Part shown: positions 52,993-62,885 of the stretch, piece after piece | Numbering within the stretch: position 1 is the first letter of the stretch | How the letters are laid out: each line of letters starts with the position of its first letter | Assembly (NCBI RefSeq): GCF_005234135.1 | Contig: NZ_CP039964.1 | Coordinates: 1-64,000, forward strand | Direction of reading: 5' to 3' | Length of the DNA stretch: 64,000 nt | From: Pseudorhodobacter turbinis | GTDB taxonomy: Bacteria; Pseudomonadota; Alphaproteobacteria; Rhodobacterales; Rhodobacteraceae | The notes under the pieces: generated by a model | What the model saw: only the letters and a program-made list of their open reading frames with translations | What the model was told of the DNA's origin: nothing | Database searches by the model: none | Translations under genes and position numbers: made by a program

Positions 52993-54278
52993 GATTTGAT
53001 ATCCTCGGTCCCGCACCATTCGGCGATGAACAGCGCCATCGCTTGCGTGATCTTTTTAACAGAGCTGATGCTGACAGATTCGTTGATGCCGTGAATGTTG
53101 CGCGACTTCGGGCCGTAACACAGCGCCGGTATCTTGTTATAAAGCGCGTAAACGCGGGTATCGAGGTAACTTGCCGACATGAAGGATTGCAGGGGCGCGC
53201 CAATGGCGGCCTCATGGGCGCGCTCTAGTACCGCTTCGGCCTCGCTGCCCTGCTCCAGCACATAGCCTTCGGCGTGAAAGCCGTTAAAGACAACCTTAGG
53301 CGGGTTATTGGACAAGAACCCGTCTGTTTGCGCAAAGGCGTTGACCCGTTCGGTGATTTCGCGCGCGGCATCTTCTGCACCACGCCCGGGATAGATCGAA
53401 ACGCGGCAATCAATGTTGCACCATGACGGCACCGAAGAGGCCCAATCGCCACCCTCAATCTTGCCGATGTTAAGGTTTATCGGATGCGCTTCATCCTCGA
53501 AATGCGGATGATCGCCCTTTTCGGCGTTCCAGTCCTCTTCCATCTCGCGCAGAGCCGTGATGACGCGATTGGCGGCGTCGATGGCATTGGCGCCTTCGCC
53601 CATTTCGCGCACATGGACAGGCACACCGCGCAGCTGGACCTGAAACCAGATCACGCCGGTATTGGCGCGCACCAGCATTTCCTCTTCTGGCTCAGGGATG
53701 AAAACCGCATCTGCGGTGTAGCCTTGCAGATAGGTTTGCAGCGCGCCGTTACCGGTGGATTCTTCCTCGACCACGGATTGTACATAGACCGTCGCCGCCG
53801 GTTGCAGCCCGATGCGGCGCAGCGCGTCCAAGGCAAAGATATTTGCCGCAGCGCCTGCCTTCATGTCCCCTGCGCCGCGCCCAAACATCCAGTCGCCGTC
53901 GATCTTGGCCGAAAACGGCGGATCATCCCACATGTCGTGCAGCCCTTCCGGCACCACATCAAGATGCGATTGCAAGATGAGCGAGCGGCCCGCCTCTTTG
54001 CGGGGGCGGTGGATGCCCACCACGATGGGGGCGTCGGAATGATCTTGCGAATATTTCGACCCGCCGGGATGCGCCTCAATCGCGGCACGGTCCATCTTGA
54101 ACCGGTCCATTGCATAGCCACGCGTTTGCAGCGTTTTGAAAAGCAGGTCCTGGATGGCGTGTTCATGCCCCCGCAAAGAGGGGATCTGCACCAGTTGTTG
54201 TGTGAACGAAATCTGGTCAGAAAACCCGTCTTCAACGGCCTGAATGATCCGGTTCTTGAGGTCTGCACTTAATGCCAC
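52989..54278 (-). CDS. M20-family metallo-hydrolase (ArgE/DapE-like)
   Basis: A 429-residue zinc hydrolase. LILQSHLDVVPEG gives the HxD pair, GRGAGDMKAGAAA the bridging Asp, VVEEESTGNGALQ the catalytic Glu pair and IPEPEEEML the next ligand; a dimerisation domain occupies about 210-330. The family deacylates N-acyl amino acids or cleaves dipeptides and carbamoyl compounds. It uses a GTG start with AAGGAAA upstream. It probably removes an N-acyl group from the substrate before kinase and lyase action (inference). Confidence 0.87.
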   Translation of the reverse strand: MALSADLKNRIIQAVEDGFSDQISFTQQLVQIPSLRGHEHAIQDLLFKTLQTRGYAMDRFKMDRAAIEAHPGGSKYSQDHSDAPIVVGIHRPRKEAGRSLILQSHLDVVPEGLHDMWDDPPFSAKIDGDWMFGRGAGDMKAGAAANIFALDALRRIGLQPAATVYVQSVVEEESTGNGALQTYLQGYTADAVFIPEPEEEMLVRANTGVIWFQVQLRGVPVHVREMGEGANAIDAANRVITALREMEEDWNAEKGDHPHFEDEAHPINLNIGKIEGGDWASSVPSWCNIDCRVSIYPGRGAEDAAREITERVNAFAQTDGFLSNNPPKVVFNGFHAEGYVLEQGSEAEAVLERAHEAAIGAPLQSFMSASYLDTRVYALYNKIPALCYGPKSRNIHGINESVSISSVKKITQAMALFIAEWCGTEDIKS

Positions 54279-54296
54279 GTCGTTTCCTTTCAGAGG

Positions 54297-55859
54297 TCAG
54301 ACCGCCGCTTCGATGAGATAGGGGCCAGGTTCTTTTGCCGCGTCCTTGATCGCACGCATCAGGTCTGTCACGTCTTCGACCCGGCGGCCCGGCACACCCA
54401 TCCCCTTGGCCAATGCCACAAAGTCGAGGTGGGGGCGGTCGAGGTTAAGCATGCTCAACGCGTCGGGGCCGGGCTGGGCGCCGACATTGTGCAACTCCCC
54501 CTTAAGGATTTCATAGGACCGGTTCGCAAGAATGATCGTTGTCACATTTGCGTTCTCGCGCGCTTGGGTCCAGAGCGCCTGAATGGTATACATCGCAGAG
54601 CCATCCGCCTGCAGCGTGATGACCGGACGGTCCGGGCATGCGATGGCCGCCCCCGCCGACAGCGGGATGCCGATGCCGATTGACCCGCCTGTCAGGGCCA
54701 GCCAGGTATTGGGCGCGGCGGTGTCGCCTGCCTCAAATGTGGCCCCGCCGGAAGAGACGGCCTCATCCACAATGATCGCGTTGTCTGGCAATGCGTGGGC
54801 CAGCGCAGCGGCGATGTTCTTAAGCGTGATCGCGCCTGCCTGCGGCACCGGCAGCGCCGGAAGGTCGCGCGGCTGGCTGCGCTTGGCACCGATGCGATCT
54901 GCAAGTGCGGCGAGTGCGGAAGGGCCATGGCCATCGACATCGGCCAGCGTGACCGTGTTGCAGCCAACCGGCAGCAGCAGGCTTGGCTTGCCCGGATAGG
55001 CAAAGAAGGCCACGGGCGGCGGCGCCTCAACCAGAATGGCGCGCGTGTAGGGGGCCAGCGTCTCAAGTGCGGCGTTGATTGGGTAGGGGATCTTGTCCAC
55101 GGCAAAGCGACCGCGCCCACGTTCCATGCGGCGGTTTGATGTTGGCGCAAGAATGTCCGCGCCGGTTTTTTCCGCGATGCCGTGCAAAAGGGCAAGCGCA
55201 TCGGTGTCCTCTAGCACAGTGTTGCCTGCGATGATGACGGTTCTTTCACCACTTTCCAACGCGGCGACGGCGGCGGATAATGCGTGTTCGTCCAATGGGG
55301 TAGGGCCCTTGGGCGCAATAACTTCGGCCATTTTACCGCCTGCGTCCCAGCCGATATCGGCCGGCGCGATGAGCGTGGCAATGCGCCCCGGTTGGCCCTT
55401 GGCCACAGCCAAAGCTGTCATCGCATCGGCGGCAAAGCTGCCCGCATCGCGGCCAGAGCGCAGCCAGTCACTGAAGGGCGCGCAGGCCCCTTCGACATCC
55501 GCAGACAGTGGCGCGTCAAACTTTTGGTGGCGCAGCGCATGGTCGCCCACCAAGTTTAGCATCGGCACCCGAGCCTTGCGGGCGTTGTGCAGGTTCGCGG
55601 CGGCATTGGCAAAACCCGGCGCGAGGTGCAACAGCGTGACCGCCGGTTTGCCTGCCATGCGGGCATAGCCATCGGCCGCGCCAGTGACCACACCTTCGAA
55701 AAGGCCCAATACGCAACGCATCAGTTTGGTCCGGTCCAGCGCATCCACGAATTGCATCTCGGATGTGCCGGGGTTGGCAAAACATACGTCGACCCCGCCT
55801 GCATGCAGGCTGCGTACAACGCTTTCGGCGCCGTTCATGTCTTTGGGTGCTGTGCTCAT
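54297..55859 (-). CDS. Acetolactate-synthase-like TPP-dependent enzyme (copy 2)
   Basis: A 520-residue paralogue of the protein at 8453-9994, nearly identical in many blocks (VCFANPGTSEMQFVDALDRT, GLFEGVVTGAADGYARM, LQADGSAMYTIQALWTQARE). The same ADGS variant of the TPP/Mg motif is present. The start at 55859 overlaps the amidohydrolase stop; the ATG at 55838 (MNGAES) aligns with copy 1 and is an alternative. Two copies in two differently equipped Dpp clusters point to a shared catabolic chemistry. Confidence 0.87.
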   Translation of the reverse strand: MSTAPKDMNGAESVVRSLHAGGVDVCFANPGTSEMQFVDALDRTKLMRCVLGLFEGVVTGAADGYARMAGKPAVTLLHLAPGFANAAANLHNARKARVPMLNLVGDHALRHQKFDAPLSADVEGACAPFSDWLRSGRDAGSFAADAMTALAVAKGQPGRIATLIAPADIGWDAGGKMAEVIAPKGPTPLDEHALSAAVAALESGERTVIIAGNTVLEDTDALALLHGIAEKTGADILAPTSNRRMERGRGRFAVDKIPYPINAALETLAPYTRAILVEAPPPVAFFAYPGKPSLLLPVGCNTVTLADVDGHGPSALAALADRIGAKRSQPRDLPALPVPQAGAITLKNIAAALAHALPDNAIIVDEAVSSGGATFEAGDTAAPNTWLALTGGSIGIGIPLSAGAAIACPDRPVITLQADGSAMYTIQALWTQARENANVTTIILANRSYEILKGELHNVGAQPGPDALSMLNLDRPHLDFVALAKGMGVPGRRVEDVTDLMRAIKDAAKEPGPYLIEAAV

Positions 55860-56884
55860 TGTGTGGCCTTCCGAAATGTTGTGAGAAAGGATTTTGCGTT
55901 GTCGGCCAGCGATGGCCCAAGATAGCCACCCTCCTGCACCAGCGCGGTTGGAATGTTCAAACCCGCAAGACGGCGCGCCATTTCGGCAAAGCCTTCGGGA
56001 TAGACGGCAACCGCCGCCAAAGGATCATCGACAGCCATGTCGAACCCCAGCGAAATGACCAGCGCCTCGGCACCGAAATCACGGATCGCCTCTATGCCCT
56101 TGTCCAAGACTGCAAGCACATCGTCCTGGCTGGCACCTTGTTCAAGCAAAAGGTTCAGCGACGTACCTTCGCCTTCGCCCTCGCCAGTTTCATCTGCGTG
56201 GCCAAGATAGAAGGTGGGGTAGGTGGCGGGGTCGGGATGCAGCGAGCAAAAGAAAATGTCGCCGCGCTCATATAGAATGTCGAGCGAGCCGTTGCCGGTA
56301 TGTACGTCCACGTCGATCAAGGCGACCTTCTTGAACTTTCGGGTCAGATGGTGCGCCACGATGGAGGCGTTATTGAAAAAGCAAAACCCGTTAGAACAGT
56401 CGCGCATCGCATGGTGACCCGGCGGGCGGCACAGGGCATAGGCCGCGCGGTCGCCTGCCAAAATGGCCTCGGCGGTTTCAATCGCGGTTTGGGCGGACCA
56501 ATAGGCGGCCTCCCATGTGCCTTCGGTCAGGGGCGTTGATGTGTCTGTCATCCACCAGCCCAACTGGCCGTGAATATCTTTGGGCTCTTTGCCGCGCCGC
56601 ACACCGGGGTGCATTGTCGGAATTGCCAGCGCCTCTGTTCCGGCGCTGGCGACAAAACGGCTGTGCGCCGTTGGCAAGAAATCAACATAATCGGGGTTAT
56701 GCACGGCCTTGATCGGGGCCAGTCCGTGGTCTTGGGGTTTTGAAATCTCAAACCCTTCGCCAATTAACATATCGCGCAAAATTTCAGCACGTTGCGGCTG
56801 TTCTTGATGCGGCATCGCCGCGCCGCGACGAAAGTAATGTGTCGGCGCGTGGCGCAGCTGGCGTTCGTCGAAAAAGACCTTCAT
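55856..56884 (-). CDS. HDAC-family acetylpolyamine-amidohydrolase-like protein
   Basis: A 342-residue class II HDAC-like deacetylase. RPPGHHAMRD has the charge-relay His pair, ALIDVDVHTGNG the zinc-binding Asp/His, SLGFDMAVDDPL the second zinc Asp and QEGGYLG the catalytic Tyr. The length and the FDERQLRHAPTHYFRRG start match acetylpolyamine amidohydrolases, which deacetylate acetylated polyamines or similar acylamines. It is the first gene of the minus-strand arm, 68 bp from the palindromic operator. Confidence 0.87.
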   Translation of the reverse strand: MKVFFDERQLRHAPTHYFRRGAAMPHQEQPQRAEILRDMLIGEGFEISKPQDHGLAPIKAVHNPDYVDFLPTAHSRFVASAGTEALAIPTMHPGVRRGKEPKDIHGQLGWWMTDTSTPLTEGTWEAAYWSAQTAIETAEAILAGDRAAYALCRPPGHHAMRDCSNGFCFFNNASIVAHHLTRKFKKVALIDVDVHTGNGSLDILYERGDIFFCSLHPDPATYPTFYLGHADETGEGEGEGTSLNLLLEQGASQDDVLAVLDKGIEAIRDFGAEALVISLGFDMAVDDPLAAVAVYPEGFAEMARRLAGLNIPTALVQEGGYLGPSLADNAKSFLTTFRKATQ

Positions 56885-56951
56885 CGTAATCCCCGTGATA
56901 TGATGTTGTTGGGCAGAGCATTGCAGTTTTTATTTGCAGGTTCAACAAGAA

Positions 56952-56968
56952 TGATGCATCATGCATCA
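56952..56968. promoter_or_regulatory. Perfect palindromic operator in the divergent promoter
   Basis: TGATGCAT-C-ATGCATCA is a perfect inverted repeat with a one-base centre, between the HDAC-like gene (minus) and the GntR gene (plus). Size and position suit binding by the GntR protein encoded at 57009, regulating both directions. It overlaps the upstream in-frame start at 56961, favouring the start at 57009. Confidence 0.72.
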
Positions 56969-57008
56969 AAACAAGGTCCCGACACTGGCCGAGAAGCGCG
57001 AGGATGTG

Positions 57009-57668
57009 ATGAATCAAATTAGTCAGGTTTCGCTAGGCGACGCTATTTATGAGCGGGTGTACCAAGACTTGGTTGGCGGAAAATTGCGCCCGAATGAAAA
57101 AGTAACGATCAGAGGTTTGGCTGCCGCTTTGGGGACCAGCTCCACCCCGGTGCGTGATGCCGTACAGCGGCTTTTGCGGGATGAGGCGCTGGAGCAGCGC
57201 AGCGTGCGCGATGTGCGTGTGCCGGTGCTGACTGTGGCGAAATACCTAGAGATTGCGAGCATCCGGCGAGAGCTGGAAGGTTATGCAGCAGGGCGCGCGG
57301 CTGAGATGGTGGGGCCAAAAGATATACAGCGGCTCAAGCGTGTTGTAGAAAAGAATGAGGTTGCTGCCCGCGCCTGTCGTTGGCCGCAGGCGGTTCGGTA
57401 TAATCAACAATTCCATTTCGCCTTGGCCGAAATTGCCGACATGCCCATTTTGCTTAGGATACTGGGGGGCTTGTGGCTGCGCATGGGGCCTTTGATTGCA
57501 GGGTATTATGGCCAAGGAAAAGTTGCGCTTGTTGTGCGCCATCAGGCGATCATTGTCGCCTGCGAAAAAGGCGATGCAGCGGCCGCTACTGCCGAAATGC
57601 GCGCCGATATAGACGATTCAAGGGAGGGGATTGTCAGGTACATTGAATCGTTCACCGAAGAAGAATAA
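57009..57668 (+). CDS. GntR-family (FCD) transcriptional regulator
   Basis: A 219-residue FadR-subfamily regulator. The winged HTH spans about 8-75 (GKLRPNEKVTIRGLAAALGTSSTPVRDAVQRLL) and the C-terminal all-helical FCD domain has the metal-binding pattern in RRELEGYAAG, NQQFHFALAE and VVRHQAIIVA. The start at 57009 follows GCGAGG. It heads the transporter arm, and a perfect palindrome lies upstream. Confidence 0.9.
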   Translation: MNQISQVSLGDAIYERVYQDLVGGKLRPNEKVTIRGLAAALGTSSTPVRDAVQRLLRDEALEQRSVRDVRVPVLTVAKYLEIASIRRELEGYAAGRAAEMVGPKDIQRLKRVVEKNEVAARACRWPQAVRYNQQFHFALAEIADMPILLRILGGLWLRMGPLIAGYYGQGKVALVVRHQAIIVACEKGDAAAATAEMRADIDDSREGIVRYIESFTEEE

Positions 57669-57783
57669 ACGGCGCAAAGACCGGCAAGCCGCACAGGCTT
57701 TCCGGCGTCGGGGGCGATATTTGACACCAAGTCAAGACGCTTTTGCAACAGCAATAACCAACAGATAACAATGGGGAATATCA

Positions 57784-59349
57784 ATGCTTAAACCAGTGAA
57801 ATTAACCGCCGCCATTTTGGCGCTGGCATTTGCCGGCCCGCTGGCCGCGCAGGACGGAGAGCCGAAAGCGGGTGGCACTCTTAACGTTGTGATCCAGCCG
57901 GAACCGTCCAGCCTGATGCTGGGTCTTGTACAAAACGGGGCGACCCAGATGGTCGGCGGGGATATCTACGAGAGCCTGCTGCGCTATGACCTTGATCTCA
58001 CCCCTCATGGTCAGCTTGCTGAATCCTGGGAAGTCTCCGAAGATGGCAAAACCTACACGTTCAAGCTGCGCGAAGGTGTTGTGTTCCACGATGGCAAGCC
58101 ATTCACCTCTGCGGATGTCGAATTTTCGATGGATAAGTTCTTGCGTGAAAGCCACTCACGCATGCGGACCTATATGGAGCATGTCGAAAGCATCGACACG
58201 CCCGATGACTTCACCGTTGTCTTTAACCTAAAGCAGCCATTCGGCCCCTTCATCGGCATTTTTGAACCCGGTACGGCGCCGATGATCCCCAAGCACCTCT
58301 ATGAGGGGACTGATTTTGCCAGCAACGAGGCGAACAATACGCCCATCGGGACCGGTCCTTTCAAGTTCGACACTTGGGAAAAGGGCAGCTTTATCCACCT
58401 TGTGAAGAACGAAGACTACTACATTGAAAACAGGCCTCACGTGGACGAGGTGTACTATCACGTCATCCCCGATGCCGCCTCGCGCGCCGTTGCTTATGAG
58501 ACGGGCCAGGTTGACGTTCTGCCCGGCGGATCTGTGGAAAACTTTGACGTGGGGCGTATTCAGGCGCTGGACAACACCTGCATCACCGACAAGGGCTGGG
58601 AATATTTCGGGCCGCTGTCATGGCTGTGGGTTAACAACGACAACAAGCCGCTGGACGATCTGAAAGTGCGCCAAGCCATCATGCACGGGATCGACCGCGA
58701 GTTTGCCAAGAACGCGCTTTGGAACGGTTTGGGCAAGGTTTCGACGGGTCCGTTTTCTTCGGCCACCCGGTTCTGGGATGGCGGCACGCCCGACATCTCT
58801 TATGACCCTGAAAAAGCCAAAGCCCTGTTGGCAGACAGCAGCTATAACGGCGAAAGCATCCGCATCCTTGGCTTGCCATATGGTGAGACGTGGCAGCGCT
58901 GGGCCGAAGCGGTCAAACAAAACCTGAGCGAGATTGGCATGACGACCGAGATCGTGCCGACGGATGTGGCGGGCTGGAACCAGAAGGTCTCGGATCGTGA
59001 CTATGACCTTGCCTTCACATATCTCTATCAGTACGGCGATCCGGCACTTGGCGTTTCACGGACCTACATGGGCGACAACGCAGCACCCGGTTCGCCTTGG
59101 AACAACGTGGCGAACTATCAAAACCCCGAAACGGACAAGCTGTTCAGCGACGCGGCGCTGATGGCCAACCCCGAAGACCGCAAGGCAGCCTATAAGGTAA
59201 TCCAGGATAAGATCGTATCGGACGTGCCGAACATCTGGTTGCTGGAACTGGGTTTCCCGACGATCTATCGCTGTGACATCAAGAACCCCGTAAACACCGC
59301 CTTTGGTGTAAACGACGGTTTCCGCGATGTGTGGATCGACAAGAAGTAA
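57784..59349 (+). CDS. Dpp-type ABC transporter periplasmic binding protein
   Basis: A 521-residue family-5 binding protein. The signal peptide is LTAAILALAFAGPLAAQ; GGTLNVVIQPEPSSLMLGL, YESLLRYDLDLTPHGQLAESWEV and YTFKLREGVVFHDGKPF are family blocks. It follows GntR after 115 bp and precedes the permeases. A hairpin downstream may separate its mRNA level from the rest of the operon. Confidence 0.92.
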   Translation: MLKPVKLTAAILALAFAGPLAAQDGEPKAGGTLNVVIQPEPSSLMLGLVQNGATQMVGGDIYESLLRYDLDLTPHGQLAESWEVSEDGKTYTFKLREGVVFHDGKPFTSADVEFSMDKFLRESHSRMRTYMEHVESIDTPDDFTVVFNLKQPFGPFIGIFEPGTAPMIPKHLYEGTDFASNEANNTPIGTGPFKFDTWEKGSFIHLVKNEDYYIENRPHVDEVYYHVIPDAASRAVAYETGQVDVLPGGSVENFDVGRIQALDNTCITDKGWEYFGPLSWLWVNNDNKPLDDLKVRQAIMHGIDREFAKNALWNGLGKVSTGPFSSATRFWDGGTPDISYDPEKAKALLADSSYNGESIRILGLPYGETWQRWAEAVKQNLSEIGMTTEIVPTDVAGWNQKVSDRDYDLAFTYLYQYGDPALGVSRTYMGDNAAPGSPWNNVANYQNPETDKLFSDAALMANPEDRKAAYKVIQDKIVSDVPNIWLLELGFPTIYRCDIKNPVNTAFGVNDGFRDVWIDKK

Positions 59350-59369
59350 GGGCAGATAATGTCCAAAAG

Positions 59370-59393
59370 GCCGGGCTGCCACTGTGGCCCGGC
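59370..59393 (+). other. Stem-loop between binding protein and permease genes
   Basis: GCCGGGC and GCCCGGC form a perfect 7-bp stem with a 10-nt loop, 20 nt after the binding-protein stop. There is no U-run, so partial termination or 3'-end protection is more likely than full termination. Confidence 0.6.
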
Positions 59394-59422
59394 TCTCTCA
59401 AAACAAGAACGGGGCGGATAGC

Positions 59423-60394
59423 GTGATACGATTCATATTGGGCAGGTTGATCAAGGCGGTGTTTATCCTGCTGGCAATCCTCGTCTTCAATTTCTTGCTG
59501 ATACATGCAGCCCCGGGCGATCCCGCAGCGGTTATAGCTGGTGAAGCCGGTGCTGCGGATGAAAAATTCCTTCTCGATTTGCGCGCCCGCTTCGGGCTTG
59601 ATCAGCCACTTTACATACAGCTGTGGCTTTATATCAAAGGGGCGGTCCAACTGGACCTTGGCTATTCCTTCCGGCAGCAGATGTCGGTGGCCGAGATGAT
59701 CGGTGACCGTTTGCCCGCGACGCTTTTGCTGACAGGCGTAGCATTTGTCTTGTCTTTGGTGTTGGGGGTGACTGCCGGTGTCGCCGCCTCTGCCCGTCAG
59801 GGCAGCTGGGGAGATACGATCATTTCGATCTTTGCACTGCTGTTTTATGCAACCCCGCTGTTTTGGGTTGCGTTGATGGCGACTTTGGTCTTTTCCGTCT
59901 GGCTGGAATGGCTGCCGGGCTTTGGGTATTCGACCATCGGGGCAGGCTATACGGGCATGGCCCATGCGCTGGACGTGGCCAAACACCTTATACTTCCGGC
60001 CTCGACGCTAGGGTTGTTCTTTATGGCGATCTACATGCGCATGACCCGTGCATCGATGCTCGAAGTTTCACGGCTCGACTTTGTGAAAACCGCGCGCGCC
60101 AAAGGGCTGACGCGCAGCGTTATCCAGCGGCGGCATATCCTGCGCAACGCGCTTTTGCCGGTAATTACTTTGGCAGGTCTTCAGGCGGGCCAAATTTTCG
60201 GCGGTGCGATCCTGACAGAGACGGTGTTTGCCTGGCCGGGCATCGGGCGGCTGATGTTCGAAGCGATCAACCAAAGAGACTATAACGTGATCCTTGGCGT
60301 ATTTTACATCTCGGCGGCGATGGTGCTGCTGTTCAACCTGATCACGGACGTTGTCTATGTCATTGTCGATCCGCGGATAAGGCTTACAACATGA
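59423..60394 (+). CDS. Dpp-type ABC transporter permease (DppB-like)
   Basis: A 323-residue permease starting at a GTG (IRFILGRLIKAVFILLAILV) with GGGGCGGA upstream; the longer frame to 59384 would run through the hairpin. HAAPGDPAAVIAGEAG, RMTRASMLEVSRLDFVKTARAKG (EAA loop) and ILTETVFAWPGIGRLM are the DppB hallmarks. It overlaps the DppC-like gene by 4 bp. Confidence 0.92.
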   Translation: MIRFILGRLIKAVFILLAILVFNFLLIHAAPGDPAAVIAGEAGAADEKFLLDLRARFGLDQPLYIQLWLYIKGAVQLDLGYSFRQQMSVAEMIGDRLPATLLLTGVAFVLSLVLGVTAGVAASARQGSWGDTIISIFALLFYATPLFWVALMATLVFSVWLEWLPGFGYSTIGAGYTGMAHALDVAKHLILPASTLGLFFMAIYMRMTRASMLEVSRLDFVKTARAKGLTRSVIQRRHILRNALLPVITLAGLQAGQIFGGAILTETVFAWPGIGRLMFEAINQRDYNVILGVFYISAAMVLLFNLITDVVYVIVDPRIRLTT

Positions 60395-61230
60395 TGAGTT
60401 TTTGGAAACGTTTCAGCTATAATCGCGGTGCCGTGATCGGCTTGGTCATTCTGGCCTTTGTGATTGCAACAGCCATCCTGGCCCCGGTCCTTTTCCCGCA
60501 AAGCCCGTGGAAGATGGTGCAACGGCCCTTCTTGCCACCTTTCACGCAAGACGGCCTGATGCTGGGTACAGATGCGCTGGGGCGCGATGTTCTGGCGGGG
60601 TTGGCGCATGGGGCTTATGTCAGCCTTTTGGTCGGTTTGGTATCGACGATTGTCGCCCTTGCGATCGGTGTGCCGGTTGGCGCGATGGCGGGGTATTTTG
60701 CAGGGCGTACGGATGATGCGCTTATGCGCTTTACGGAGTTCTTCCAGACGATCCCCAGCTTTGCGCTGGCCATCGTTCTCTTGGCGATCTTCCAGCCCAG
60801 TCTGACATTTGTGATCATCGCGATCTCTGTCGTCTCATGGCCCCCTGTGGCACGGCTCGTCCGAGGTGAAGTTCTGTCGCTGCGCACGCGCGAATTTGTT
60901 GAGGCCGCGACCCTGTCGGGCCTTGGCAATCTGCAAATCATCACGCGTCATATTCTGCCCAACGCCCTGCCGCCGATCATCGTGTTGGCCTCGCTTATGG
61001 TGGCGCAGGCGATCTTGCTTGAAAGCTCGCTTTCCTTCCTTGGCTTGGGCGACCCCAATATCATGTCTTGGGGGTATATGATTGGTGCTGCCCGCACCGT
61101 AATCCGCACCGCGTGGTGGCTGTCGTTCCTGCCGGGGATGGCGATCTTGTTGACCGTGCTGGCGCTGAATTTGATCGGCGAGGGCCTGAATGATGCGCTC
61201 AATCCGCGTTTGATGAGGAAATCCGAATGA
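60391..61230 (+). CDS. Dpp-type ABC transporter permease (DppC-like)
   Basis: A 279-residue permease with the OppC_N segment, LGTDALGRDVLAGLAHGAYVSL, and the EAA loop EFVEAATLSGLGNLQIITRHILPN. SSLSFLGLGDPNIMSWG is the conserved DppC tail region. It overlaps both neighbours by 4 bp. Confidence 0.92.
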   Translation: MMSFWKRFSYNRGAVIGLVILAFVIATAILAPVLFPQSPWKMVQRPFLPPFTQDGLMLGTDALGRDVLAGLAHGAYVSLLVGLVSTIVALAIGVPVGAMAGYFAGRTDDALMRFTEFFQTIPSFALAIVLLAIFQPSLTFVIIAISVVSWPPVARLVRGEVLSLRTREFVEAATLSGLGNLQIITRHILPNALPPIIVLASLMVAQAILLESSLSFLGLGDPNIMSWGYMIGAARTVIRTAWWLSFLPGMAILLTVLALNLIGEGLNDALNPRLMRKSE

Positions 61231-62849
61231 CCTTGCTGAGTATCCGCGACCTATCCATTGCCTTGCCCGCCGGGGCGGACCGCCACTATGCGGCCAAGGA
61301 TATCAACTTTGACCTCGCACCCGGCGAAATCCTCTGCATCGTGGGGGAGAGCGGTTCAGGCAAATCCATGTCCGCCAACGCGGTGATGGGGCTGCTGCCA
61401 CAGGGTGTTGTGCCCGATAAAGGCAGTATCACTTTTGACGGGCAGTCGATTTTGGGCCTGTCGGAAAAAGAGATGCTCAAGCTGCGCGGCAGCCGCATTT
61501 CGATGATCTTTCAAGAACCCTTGAGCGCGTTAAACCCGCTGATGCGTGTTGGTGCACAGATCGCGGAGGTATTCGAGGCCCACGGCGCGCTTACCGGGGC
61601 CGAACGGCGTGCGCGCGCGCTAAAGCTGTTGGAAGAAGTGGGCATCCCCGATCCGCAGGCTGCGATCCGGGCCTATCCTTTCCAGCTTTCAGGTGGCCAG
61701 CGCCAGCGCGTGATGATCGCTATGGCACTGGCGCTGGAGCCGGACATCTTGATTGCGGATGAGCCGACAACCGCGCTGGATGTCACGACGCAAGCGCAGA
61801 TCCTGAAGCTGATCGAAGATCTGCGCCGTGCGCGTGGCATGGCAGTTATTTTCATCACCCATGATTTTGGCGTTGTGGCCGATATCGCGGATCGGGTGAT
61901 TGTGATGAAAAAGGGTGAAATTGTCGAAACCGGTACTGCGCATGACGTGTTGCTAAAACCGCAGCACCCCTACACCCGCGCATTGATCGACGCGATACCC
62001 CGACTGACCCACCCCCATGAAGTACAAGAGGCTGAACAGACGCCGATCCTGACTGTGGAGGGTTTGCAAAAAACCTTCTCGACCGGGTCGGGCACGTTTT
62101 TTGGCAAGCGCCGCGTGGTGAAGGCCGTTCAGGACGTGAACTTTGAGCTTTATGCAGGCGAAACCATTGGTATCGTGGGGGAATCCGGGTCGGGAAAATC
62201 CACAGTGGGGCGCTGTCTTGTGCGGCTGTTGGACCCTGATGGCGGGCGCGTCTTGATGAACGGTGTCGATATTGCCGGTATGTCGGGGGCGGACCTGCGC
62301 AACCAGCGGCGCAAGATGCAGATGATTTTTCAAGACCCGTATTCGTCTTTGAATCCGCGTGCGCGGGTCTCACGCATCCTGACCGAGGGGCTCATCGCCT
62401 ATGGCACCTCCAAAAGCGATGCGCAGGCCAAGGCGCGGGAGCTTCTTGAAATGGTTGGGCTTGATGCCTCCGCGATGCAGCGTTTCCCGCATGAGTTTTC
62501 TGGCGGACAACGGCAAAGGATCGGGATCGCGCGCGCATTGGCATTGGAGCCGTCCATTATCATCGCGGACGAGGCGGTCTCGGCGCTTGATGTGTCGATT
62601 CAGGCCCAAGTGCTGGACCTTCTGGCAGAGCTGAAAAGCCGACTGCATCTTTCCATGCTCTTTATCACCCATGATCTTCGCGTGGCCGCGCGCATTTGTG
62701 ATCGGATCATTGTGATGCAAAAAGGCAAGATTGTCGAAGCGGGGCCGGTGGGCAAAGTGTTGCATGACCCCGACACCGCCTATACCCGCAGTCTGCTGGA
62801 CGCGATTCCGGGTCAGGAATATGAGCGTGCATTGGCGGCGGCAGACTAA
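61227..62849 (+). CDS. Dpp-type ABC transporter double ATPase (GsiA/YejF-like)
   Basis: A 540-residue fusion of DppD- and DppF-like ATPases. The first half has [39 protein letters not shown] and [13 protein letters not shown]; the second has [39 protein letters not shown] and [13 protein letters not shown]. The linker around residue 265 joins them. Both Walker A sites look intact. It completes the transporter, in contrast to the first Dpp cluster, where the two ATPases are separate genes. Confidence 0.92.
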   Translation: MTLLSIRDLSIALPAGADRHYAAKDINFDLAPGEILCIVGESGSGKSMSANAVMGLLPQGVVPDKGSITFDGQSILGLSEKEMLKLRGSRISMIFQEPLSALNPLMRVGAQIAEVFEAHGALTGAERRARALKLLEEVGIPDPQAAIRAYPFQLSGGQRQRVMIAMALALEPDILIADEPTTALDVTTQAQILKLIEDLRRARGMAVIFITHDFGVVADIADRVIVMKKGEIVETGTAHDVLLKPQHPYTRALIDAIPRLTHPHEVQEAEQTPILTVEGLQKTFSTGSGTFFGKRRVVKAVQDVNFELYAGETIGIVGESGSGKSTVGRCLVRLLDPDGGRVLMNGVDIAGMSGADLRNQRRKMQMIFQDPYSSLNPRARVSRILTEGLIAYGTSKSDAQAKARELLEMVGLDASAMQRFPHEFSGGQRQRIGIARALALEPSIIIADEAVSALDVSIQAQVLDLLAELKSRLHLSMLFITHDLRVAARICDRIIVMQKGKIVEAGPVGKVLHDPDTAYTRSLLDAIPGQEYERALAAAD

Positions 62850-62885
62850 AGCTCGCCGCCACCAACAGGTCCCACAGGACAAGCG

